Below are positions 1-5,411 of a DNA stretch of 5,411 bases, piece after piece. Source of the stretch: Actinomycetota bacterium (GTDB lineage Bacteria; Actinomycetota; Actinomycetes; UBA12327); the NCBI GenBank assembly GCA_003529305.1, contig DPWC01000215.1, forward strand, positions 1 through 5,411, given 5' to 3'. Made by a program: the position numbers and the translations under genes. The notes under the pieces are model-generated. The model had not been told where the DNA came from. It ran no database searches and saw only the letters and a list, made by a program, of their open reading frames with translations. Position 1 is the first letter of the stretch, and each line of letters begins with the position of its first letter.

Positions 1-2004
1 TGGGTGAGCACCTTTCACTCAGCGTGCGTGCGCATCCTGCGGGCCGAGGCCACACGCCTCGGGTTCGGCACAAGCTTTTCGATCTACGACACCCAGGATT
101 CGCAGCGTCTGATGGCCATGGTGTGTAGAGACATGGATCTAGACCCAAAGAAGTTTCCACCGCGAACCTTCAATCGAGCGGTCAGCGACCTGAAGAATGA
201 GTTGATTGACCCGCTGGCCGCCGCAGCTGCTGCCTCAGGGCGCCAAGAGCAGTTGGTCGCCGAGGCCTATGGCCATTACCAACGCCGCCTCGCTGCCGCC
301 AATGCCATGGATTTCGACGACTTGATCAGCCAAACAGTCACGCTGCTGCAGAGCCACCCTGATGTACGAGCGAAGTATCGCGCCAAGTTTCGGCATGTCT
401 TGGTGGACGAATACCAAGACACCAATCACGCGCAGTATGTCCTCGTCCGCGAACTCGTCGGCGGTCAAGCCGACGGGATTGCCCCAGCCGAGCTGTGTGT
501 GGTCGGTGACAGCGACCAAAGCATCTATGCCTTTCGAGGCGCCACGATTCGCAACATCTTGCAATTTGAGCAGGACTATCCGAATGCGCGCACCATTGTT
601 TTAGAGCAGAACTACCGATCGACGCAGATCATCCTCAGTGCAGCTAATGCGGTGATCGCTCGCAACCCCGACCGCCCGGCCAAAGTGCTCTGGACCGATG
701 TGGGTGCCGGTGAGCCGATCGTGGGCTATGCCGCGGACAGCGAGCATGACGAAGCCCGGTTCGTCGCCGATCAGGTGGAGGCACTTCGAGCCGAGGGTGT
801 CCGGCCCAGTCAGGTGGCGGTCTTTTATCGCACGAACGCCGCATCGCGAGTTTTCGAAGAGGTCTTCATTCGCCGAGGGTTGCCGTATCGAGTCGTCGGC
901 GGGGTGCGTTTCTACGAGCGTCGTGAGGTCCGCGATGTTTTGGCCTACCTGCGGGTGCTGGCCAATCCGCGCGACGAGGTGTCGTTGCGTCGCATCATCA
1001 ATGTTCCCAAGCGCGGCATCGGCGACGGCGCGGTCGCTGCTCTTGAAGGAGAAGCTCGGCAGCGGGGGTCGGGCCTGTGGAGCGCGGTGGCAGCTTGTGC
1101 TGATGGCTCAGCGACCCTGCCGGGTCGTGCCCACAGTGCCGTGGCGCAGGTCGGTGCACTGTTGGTGGCACTGCGCAGTTTGGTCGAATCAGACGCACGA
1201 CCCAGCGAGGTTATCGAAGCCGTACTTGATCAGACGGGTTATCTGGAGATGCTGCGCACCTCCGGTGACCCGCAGGACGAATCGCGCATCGAGAACCTGG
1301 CCGAATTGGAAGCCGTCGCGAGGGAATTTGAGGAAGCCGCGGCCGCTGAGGATGAGGTGCCGGTGTTAGCCACCTGGTTGGAGCAGGTGTCGTTGGTTGC
1401 TGATGCGGACGAGATTCCCGCAGATGATCCAGCCGGGGGCGTGGTCACGCTGATGACCCTGCATACGGCGAAGGGCCTGGAGTTCCCCGTTGTCTTCCTC
1501 ACCGCACTAGAGGAGGGCGTCTTTCCGCACAGTCGCTCCATGGACGATCCGGCCGACATGCAAGAAGAACGGCGACTGGCCTATGTGGGTCTGACTCGAG
1601 CGGAGCAGCGGCTGTACTTGACCCGCGCCTTGACGCGTTCCACCTGGGGGACTCCGGCCGCCAACCCACCGTCTCGCTTCCTCGAGGAGATTCCCGAGCA
1701 CCTTGTGCAGTGGCGCGACGACGGTCACGGGGGAGCTGAGACGGGGCGGTCGCGGGTCACTTCGTCGGCACCGGCGGCGCCTTTTCGACCAGGAGAGCGG
1801 TTTTCTGCGTCCTCATCGCCGGAGTCGGCGAGCAGCTCCGCGCATGCCGTGCGCGCCGGTGATCGTGTGAGCCATGACACCTTCGGCTTGGGAACGGTGA
1901 CTGGTGTCAGCGGTGAGGGCGACAAGGCGCAGGCCACCGTCGACTTCGGTGCGCTCGGCGAGAAGCGGTTGCTGCTGCGCTATGCCCGACTCACCCGGCT
2001 GTGA
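1..2004 (+). CDS. pcrA: ATP-dependent DNA helicase, UvrD/PcrA family (SF1A), 5'-truncated by window
   Basis: This is a 3'-5' superfamily 1A helicase that unwinds DNA with ATP in repair and replication-fork maintenance. The frame is open through base 1, so the start lies upstream; 667 codons are visible. The first residues (TFHSACVRILR) are motif Ib, so the Q motif, Walker A and motif Ia, about 100 residues, are missing. Visible in order: motif II DEYQDTN (406-426), motif III VVGDSDQSIYAFRGA (502-546), motif IV around QNYRST (601-624), a YRTNAASR segment (about 829-852), motif V TLHTAKGLEFPVVFL (about 1456-1500) and motif VI RRLAYVGLTRAEQRLYL (about 1570-1620). A Ser/Ala-rich linker (about 1804-1850) leads to a Tudor-like tail (1855-2002: GDRVSHDTFGLGTV to LLLRYARLTRL), which in PcrA/UvrD relatives binds RNA polymerase. 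Motifs and tail favour PcrA/UvrD1 over UvrD2 or AddA-type helicases. It ends with TGA. No frameshift or damaged motif is seen. Confidence 0.96.
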   Translation, partial: WVSTFHSACVRILRAEATRLGFGTSFSIYDTQDSQRLMAMVCRDMDLDPKKFPPRTFNRAVSDLKNELIDPLAAAAAASGRQEQLVAEAYGHYQRRLAAANAMDFDDLISQTVTLLQSHPDVRAKYRAKFRHVLVDEYQDTNHAQYVLVRELVGGQADGIAPAELCVVGDSDQSIYAFRGATIRNILQFEQDYPNARTIVLEQNYRSTQIILSAANAVIARNPDRPAKVLWTDVGAGEPIVGYAADSEHDEARFVADQVEALRAEGVRPSQVAVFYRTNAASRVFEEVFIRRGLPYRVVGGVRFYERREVRDVLAYLRVLANPRDEVSLRRIINVPKRGIGDGAVAALEGEARQRGSGLWSAVAACADGSATLPGRAHSAVAQVGALLVALRSLVESDARPSEVIEAVLDQTGYLEMLRTSGDPQDESRIENLAELEAVAREFEEAAAAEDEVPVLATWLEQVSLVADADEIPADDPAGGVVTLMTLHTAKGLEFPVVFLTALEEGVFPHSRSMDDPADMQEERRLAYVGLTRAEQRLYLTRALTRSTWGTPAANPPSRFLEEIPEHLVQWRDDGHGGAETGRSRVTSSAPAAPFRPGERFSASSSPESASSSAHAVRAGDRVSHDTFGLGTVTGVSGEGDKAQATVDFGALGEKRLLLRYARLTRL

Positions 2005-2030
2005 GTGGTTGCTTCGAGCCTCCTAGGGTT

Positions 2031-2047
2031 GGCCGAAATCTCCGGCC
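2031..2047 (+). other. short inverted repeat downstream of helicase gene
   Basis: GGCCG (2031-2035) pairs with CGGCC (2043-2047) around a 7-base loop, 26 bases after the helicase stop. There is no following T tract. It could form a weak 3'-end hairpin of the helicase mRNA, but a five-pair GC stem is easily expected by chance in DNA this GC-rich. Confidence 0.2.
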
Positions 2048-2053
2048 GTTGTG

Positions 2054-2079
2054 GGGTGCCGACAGTGGGTGGGGCACCC
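2054..2079 (+). other. inverted repeat in sucC leader
   Basis: GGGTGCC (2054-2060) is perfectly complementary to GGCACCC (2073-2079) with a 12-base loop. It ends 12 bases before the sucC Shine-Dalgarno and 23 bases before its start codon, so it does not hide the ribosome binding site. It may be a leader hairpin, a weak terminator of the upstream helicase transcript or a protein-binding palindrome; the sequence alone does not decide. No T tract follows. Confidence 0.25.
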
Positions 2080-2091
2080 GCCCCCGATGTT

Positions 2092-2096
2092 GAGGA
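2092..2096 (+). promoter_or_regulatory. ribosome binding site of sucC
   Basis: GAGGA lies 6 bases before the GTG at 2103. This spacing fixes the GTG as the start. An ATG at 2099 sits between them but is out of frame and only 2 bases from the Shine-Dalgarno, so it is too close to be used well. Confidence 0.7.
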
Positions 2097-2102
2097 CGAT
2101 GC

Positions 2103-3281
2103 GTGGATCTCTACGAGTACCAAGCCAAAGAAATATTCGCTAAGCATGGTGTTCCTACCCAGTCCGGCGAGGTTGTCACTGATCCGGAGGCAGCGAGAGC
2201 TGCTGCAGAGCGCATCGGTGGCATGGTGGTGGTCAAAGCCCAGGTCAAGACCGGCGGCCGCGGCAAGGCCGGTGGCGTCAAGTTGGCGAAGTCACCGGAG
2301 GAAGCTCAGGCGCGGGCAGCCGACATCTTGGGGCTGGATATCAAGGGGCACATCGTTGGCAAGGTGCTGATCACCGGTGCTAGCGACATTGAGCAGGAGT
2401 ACTACGCATCGTTCCTCGTTGATCGTGCTAACCGCACCTATCTGGCCATGGCTTCGGTTGAGGGTGGCATGGACATCGAGCAGCTAGCGGTAGAGCGTCC
2501 CGAGGCTTTGGCTCGCATACTGGTTGACGCTCTTGAGGGTGTCACGCCCAGTAAGGCTGCCGAGATTGCTGATGCTGCGGGCTTTCCCGGCGAGGTGCGC
2601 GATCAGGTCATTGAAGTGTTGCAGAAACTCTGGACCGTCTTTATGGCAGAAGACGCCACCTTGGTTGAAGTCAACCCACTAGTGCGCGACCCTCAGGGTC
2701 AGGTGTTGGCCCTGGATGGCAAGGTTTCGCTCGATGGCAATGCAGATTTCCGGCACCCTGAGCACGCCGCGCTGGAAGACGCCGCGGACGCAGATCCGTT
2801 GGAGGCGGCAGCCCGCGCCAAAGATCTCAACTATGTGAAGCTTGACGGCGAAGTTGGCATCATCGGAAACGGCGCCGGACTGGTCATGTCCACCCTTGAT
2901 GTTGTGGCCTATGCGGGGGAGGAGTTCGGTGGAGTCAAGCCAGCAAACTTCCTCGACATCGGCGGCGGTGCATCGGCACAAGTCATGGCAGATGGACTCG
3001 AAATCATTCTGAGTGATCCCAGTGTGCGGTCGGTGTTTGTGAATGTCTTTGGTGGAATCACCGCCTGCGATGAGGTGGCCAACGGAATTGTGCAGGCCAT
3101 TGAGCTCATTGCCCAGCACGGCAAGACCATCGACAAGCCTTTGGTCGTGCGACTCGATGGAAACAACGCGGAGTTGGGTCGGTCGATCCTGCAGACCGCT
3201 GCGTTGAGTGGGGTCTCGTTGGAGGACACCATGGACGGTGCTGCGCGTCGCGCGGCTGAACTCGCTGCAGCGGCGAAGTAA
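2103..3281 (+). CDS. sucC: succinyl-CoA synthetase (succinate-CoA ligase, ADP- or GDP-forming) beta subunit
   Basis: This is the beta subunit of the cytosolic TCA-cycle enzyme that interconverts succinyl-CoA and succinate with substrate-level formation of ATP or GTP. At 392 residues it is close to the usual length (388 in E. coli). The N-terminus MDLYEYQAKEIFAKHGVP is the family signature and supports the GTG start. An ATP-grasp nucleotide-binding domain fills about residues 1-235, with the glycine-rich segment KAQVKTGGRGKAGGVK (45-60). LVEVNPLV (187-194) and ALDGKVSLDGNADFRHP (203-219) supply the expected Mg-binding Asn191 and Asp205. The C-terminal ligase domain has GNGAGLVMSTLD (255-266), FLDIGGGA (283-290) and VFVNVFGGIT (311-320), which face the alpha subunit and its phosphohistidine. 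It is followed 11 bases later by sucD. I cannot tell ATP from GTP preference. TAA stop; intact. Confidence 0.98.
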   Translation: MDLYEYQAKEIFAKHGVPTQSGEVVTDPEAARAAAERIGGMVVVKAQVKTGGRGKAGGVKLAKSPEEAQARAADILGLDIKGHIVGKVLITGASDIEQEYYASFLVDRANRTYLAMASVEGGMDIEQLAVERPEALARILVDALEGVTPSKAAEIADAAGFPGEVRDQVIEVLQKLWTVFMAEDATLVEVNPLVRDPQGQVLALDGKVSLDGNADFRHPEHAALEDAADADPLEAAARAKDLNYVKLDGEVGIIGNGAGLVMSTLDVVAYAGEEFGGVKPANFLDIGGGASAQVMADGLEIILSDPSVRSVFVNVFGGITACDEVANGIVQAIELIAQHGKTIDKPLVVRLDGNNAELGRSILQTAALSGVSLEDTMDGAARRAAELAAAAK

Positions 3282-3285
3282 GGAG
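3280..3285 (+). promoter_or_regulatory. ribosome binding site of sucD overlapping sucC stop
   Basis: AAGGAG, a near-perfect Shine-Dalgarno, begins within the sucC TAA (3279-3281) and is 7 bases before the sucD ATG at 3293. Ribosomes finishing sucC would cover this site, which fits coupled, near equal synthesis of the two subunits. The coupling is inferred from position. Confidence 0.8.
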
Positions 3286-3292
3286 ACCGACA

Positions 3293-4171
3293 ATGGCGAT
3301 TTTCCTTGATGCCGACAGCAAGGTTCTGGTTCAAGGCATCACCGGCTCCGAGGGCACCAAGCACACCCGACGCATGTTGGCCAGCGGCACCTCCATCGTG
3401 GCAGGCGTGACACCCGGCAAGGGCGGTCAGAATGTCGATGGCATCCCAGTGTTCAACTCTGTGCACGAGGCCGTCGCGGCCACAGGAGCAAATGTGTCGG
3501 TGGTCTTTGTGCCGCCTCGCTTCACTAAGGGTGCCGTGATCGAAGCAGTTGACGCCGGAGTGCCTCTGGTGGTCGTGATCACCGAAGGTGTGCCGGTCCA
3601 CGACACAGCCGCGTTCTTTCAATACGCACAGAATTCCGGCACCACGCGGATCATCGGGCCGAACTGTCCGGGTCTGATCAGCCCTGGTCAATCCAACGCC
3701 GGCATCATTCCTGGCGACATCACCAAGAGTGGTCGCATCGGGTTGGTGAGTAAGTCAGGAACATTGACCTACCAGATGATGTATGAACTGCGCGATATCG
3801 GTTTCTCATCGTGCGTGGGTATTGGTGGCGATCCGATCATCGGCACGACGCACATCGATGCCCTTGCGGCATTCGAGGCGGATCCGAACACCGATGCCAT
3901 TGTCATGATTGGCGAAATCGGTGGGGATGCTGAAGAGCGAGCGGCTGCCTTTATCCGTGACCATGTCACGAAGCCCGTCGTGGGATATGTCGCTGGCTTC
4001 ACTGCTCCTGAGGGCAAGACCATGGGTCATGCCGGCGCGATTGTCTCGGGTTCATCGGGGACGGCGCAGGCCAAAAAGGAAGCCTTGGAAGCGGTCGGTG
4101 TGAAGGTGGGCAAGACGCCGTCGGAGACAGCACGATTGATGCGTTCGGTCATCGAGTCGCTCTCCTCGTAG
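3293..4171 (+). CDS. sucD: succinyl-CoA synthetase (succinate-CoA ligase) alpha subunit
   Basis: This is the alpha subunit, which binds CoA and carries the phosphohistidine intermediate of succinyl-CoA synthetase; it pairs with the SucC encoded just upstream. Length is 292 residues, against 289 in E. coli. The N-terminal Rossmann-type CoA-binding domain shows GITGSEGTKHT (15-25) and GVTPGKGG (38-45). IIGPNCPGLISPG (120-132) is the conserved loop with Cys125. The ligase domain contains KSGTLTYQM (154-162), GIGGDP (176-181), GEIGG with Glu208 (207-211) and GYVAGFTAPEGKTMGHAGAI (231-250). In that last motif His246 is the phosphorylated histidine, at the same number as in E. coli; Glu208 also matches the residue known to stabilise it. 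All key residues are present. The ATG with a strong Shine-Dalgarno, 11 bases after sucC, shows a sucCD operon. It ends in TAG. Confidence 0.98.
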   Translation: MAIFLDADSKVLVQGITGSEGTKHTRRMLASGTSIVAGVTPGKGGQNVDGIPVFNSVHEAVAATGANVSVVFVPPRFTKGAVIEAVDAGVPLVVVITEGVPVHDTAAFFQYAQNSGTTRIIGPNCPGLISPGQSNAGIIPGDITKSGRIGLVSKSGTLTYQMMYELRDIGFSSCVGIGGDPIIGTTHIDALAAFEADPNTDAIVMIGEIGGDAEERAAAFIRDHVTKPVVGYVAGFTAPEGKTMGHAGAIVSGSSGTAQAKKEALEAVGVKVGKTPSETARLMRSVIESLSS

Positions 4172-4189
4172 AGCAACGACAGCGGCCCG

Positions 4190-4215
4190 GACAGCGTGGC
4201 GTTGCCACGCCTGTT
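4190..4215 (+). terminator. strong hairpin after sucD, terminator-like without T tract
   Basis: GACAGCGTGGC (4190-4200) pairs with GCCACGCCTGTT (4204-4215). The stem has 11 pairs including one terminal G-T wobble, with one bulged C at 4210 or 4211 and a 3-base loop (GTT). It starts 18 bases after the sucD stop. No T run follows; the next bases are GCCCGCGCG. GC-rich hairpins lacking a T tail have been proposed as intrinsic terminators in actinobacteria, though their efficiency is debated. It could equally protect the sucCD mRNA 3' end or be a processing site. Confidence 0.45.
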
Positions 4216-4218
4216 GCC

Positions 4219-4262
4219 CGCGCGCTGTGACACTGCCGATGTGGCGGTGGGGCAGGCGCGCG
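4219..4262 (+). other. nested stem-loop just upstream of the DUF6350 gene start
   Basis: An outer stem pairs CGCGCGC (4219-4225) with GCGCGCG (4256-4262). An inner stem pairs CACTGCC (4231-4237) with GGCGGTG (4243-4249), with one T-G wobble and a 5-base loop. It ends 5 bases before the ATG at 4268, so in RNA it would cover the only weak AGG (4254-4256) that could serve as a Shine-Dalgarno. It may lower translation of the next gene or act with the 4190-4215 hairpin to separate transcripts. Pairing is seen in the sequence; any function is inferred. Confidence 0.35.
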
Positions 4263-4267
4263 AAACG

Positions 4268-5411
4268 ATGACTCCCGTCGTCGTTGATCGTGAAGCACCA
4301 GCGACTTCTATTCCGCTGGGTCTGATAGCACCGGTTGCTGCGTTGTGGGCACTCGTGGTGTCGCTTCTGGGTGTTGTCGTTGTTGTCGTGATCGCTTGGG
4401 TGTTGTCCTCAGGCGACTCCTCGTTCTCGGACGCGCTGCGCGGCGCCGCCACGCTGTGGACTGCTGCACATTTGTCGCCAGTGAGTGTGGGGGCGGCAAC
4501 GATCAGTGTCCTGCCCATCGGACTCGTTGCGGTGCCCGCAATCACTCTGGTCCTTGCCAGTAGGTGGCTTGTGCGAGCCGTGTCATGGCCGACCCCGCGC
4601 GCCGGTGTGGGCCAGGCGGCCATCATGGTCGCGGTCTACGGACTCGGTGCGGCCGTTGTGGCGAGTCGGGCGGATGGACCCCAGTCGAATCTGGCACCGG
4701 GGCGAACGGCACTTAACGCGGCAGTGCTTGCCGCCGTGTGTGTGGGGTGGACCCTGTTGCGGCTGCCCTCGGTACGCGCTGTGGTGCTGGATCGCCTCTC
4801 GCCGTCGTTGTCGGTCACGGGGCGTGCAGTGGTGCTGGGCGTGGCAGGAATGCTGGCCTGTGCCAGCGCAGTAGCTGGCGTCTCGTTGGGCGCCCACTGG
4901 TCGGAAGCCGTGGGCAGTTATCGCGTTCTCGGTGCCACCGGACTCAGCAGCGTCCCCTTGACCATCGTGGCGCTGATGTACCTGCCCAATGCTGTGGTGT
5001 GGACGGCGGCCTTGCTCGTTGGTCCCGGTTTTATGGTGGGAGGGGGCAACACCGTCACTGCCGTATCGGGCGCCACAGGCGCGCTCCCAGTTTTTCCGTT
5101 GGTCCCTGCGCTGCCTGCCACCGGTGCGCCATCAATCACGGCCGCAGCGGTGCTGGCGATGCCGGTCATTGTTGGTGCACTCATGGGCTGGTTCGTGGTA
5201 CGCGCTCGCCGCGACGCCACGGTGGAGACCTGTGCGCTTCAGGCCGCAGTGGCTGGTGGTGGTTGTTCCGCCGTCTTGGCGGCGCTGGCGGCATTGACAC
5301 ATGGTGGTTTGGGTGCTGGACGACTCGCGCAGATCGGACCGTCGGCGGTCAGTGTGTTGCTGGTGGGCGCAGTGGTTCTGGCCGTCAGCGCCGCGTCAAG
5401 TGCCTGGGCCC
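4268..5411 (+). CDS. DUF6350 family integral membrane protein (PerM-like), 3'-truncated by window
   Basis: The frame is open to the last base: 381 full codons from the chosen ATG. The product is very hydrophobic with about eight or nine likely membrane segments, roughly residues 18-46, 78-98, 115-133, 150-165, 186-208, 225-258 (perhaps two), 289-311, 325-344 and 359-380. WTAAHLSPVSVGAATISVLPIGL (63-85) and MYLPNAVVWTAALLVGPGFMVGGGNTV (237-263), then a Pro-rich LPVFPLVPALP stretch (273-283), match my recollection of the DUF6350 family, which includes M. tuberculosis PerM (Rv0955). PerM is reported to support cell division and persistence, apparently through FtsB. Position after sucCD agrees. 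There is no signal peptide apart from the first segment. The start is uncertain: the frame is open back to the sucD stop, so GTG 4196, 4241 or 4247 are possible, but they fall inside predicted hairpins. The ATG has no clear Shine-Dalgarno. Family confident, exact role not. Confidence 0.85.
   Translation, partial: MTPVVVDREAPATSIPLGLIAPVAALWALVVSLLGVVVVVVIAWVLSSGDSSFSDALRGAATLWTAAHLSPVSVGAATISVLPIGLVAVPAITLVLASRWLVRAVSWPTPRAGVGQAAIMVAVYGLGAAVVASRADGPQSNLAPGRTALNAAVLAAVCVGWTLLRLPSVRAVVLDRLSPSLSVTGRAVVLGVAGMLACASAVAGVSLGAHWSEAVGSYRVLGATGLSSVPLTIVALMYLPNAVVWTAALLVGPGFMVGGGNTVTAVSGATGALPVFPLVPALPATGAPSITAAAVLAMPVIVGALMGWFVVRARRDATVETCALQAAVAGGGCSAVLAALAALTHGGLGAGRLAQIGPSAVSVLLVGAVVLAVSAASSAWA

Noticed and set aside
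2024..2029. Possible promoter -10 element TAGGGT upstream of sucC
   Set aside because: It fits the loose TANNNT pattern, but there is no convincing -35 hexamer at normal distance; TTGCTT at 2009-2014 is only 9 bases away. Too weak to annotate.
2099..2101. ATG just before the sucC GTG as an alternative start
   Set aside because: It is out of frame with sucC and only 2 bases from the GAGGA site, whereas the GTG gives the conserved N-terminus.
2005..2370. A 121-codon plus-strand open frame beginning directly after the helicase stop
   Set aside because: It overlaps the 5' end of sucC out of frame, has no good ribosome binding site, and its product resembles nothing known.
2679..3691. Long open frames on the minus strand opposite sucC and sucD (up to about 260 codons)
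   Set aside because: They lie antisense to two clearly coding, fully conserved genes, their products resemble no family I know, and long antisense frames are common in GC-rich coding DNA.
4027..4626. A 199-codon minus-strand open frame across the end of sucD and the start of the membrane gene
   Set aside because: Its product is low-complexity Ser/Thr/Ala-rich sequence typical of antisense frames, and the plus strand shows a recognisable DUF6350 protein here.
4485..4874. A 129-codon plus-strand open frame within the membrane-protein region
   Set aside because: It is out of frame with the DUF6350 reading frame, and its product is rich in Arg, Trp and Cys, as expected of a shadow frame.

Overview
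This window looks like a chromosomal housekeeping segment of an actinobacterium. By eye it is roughly 60% G+C. All genes are on the plus strand, in the order helicase (pcrA/uvrD1 type), sucC, sucD, DUF6350 membrane protein. A pcrA/uvrD1 gene near sucC-sucD, followed by a DUF6350/PerM-type gene, is an arrangement I know from Actinomycetia such as Mycobacterium and Streptomyces. The helicase also has the C-terminal Tudor-like tail usual in actinobacterial PcrA. I cannot name the genus. Nothing suggests a mobile element, phage, CRISPR array or RNA gene.

Layout: positions 1-2004 hold the 3' part of the helicase gene, whose 5' end, including the Walker A motif, lies before the window. Positions 2005-2102 are a 98-base gap with two modest inverted repeats and the sucC ribosome binding site. 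Positions 2103-3281 (sucC) and 3293-4171 (sucD) encode the complete beta and alpha subunits of succinyl-CoA synthetase; the sucD Shine-Dalgarno overlaps the sucC stop. Positions 4172-4267 are a 96-base gap with two strong predicted hairpins, the first a terminator-like element without a T tract. From about 4268 to the end runs a polytopic membrane protein of the DUF6350/PerM family, cut off by the window edge.

Functionally, sucC-sucD is one translationally linked unit making the substrate-level phosphorylation step of the TCA cycle. The helicase (DNA repair, probably linked to RNA polymerase) and the membrane protein (related to the mycobacterial division/persistence factor PerM) are conserved neighbours rather than evident members of the same pathway. 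I did not find a new biological system. The points most worth a second look are the highly structured sucD/DUF6350 gap, the uncertain DUF6350 start in the same frame as sucD, and the absence of the M23 peptidase gene that separates helicase and sucC in M. tuberculosis.
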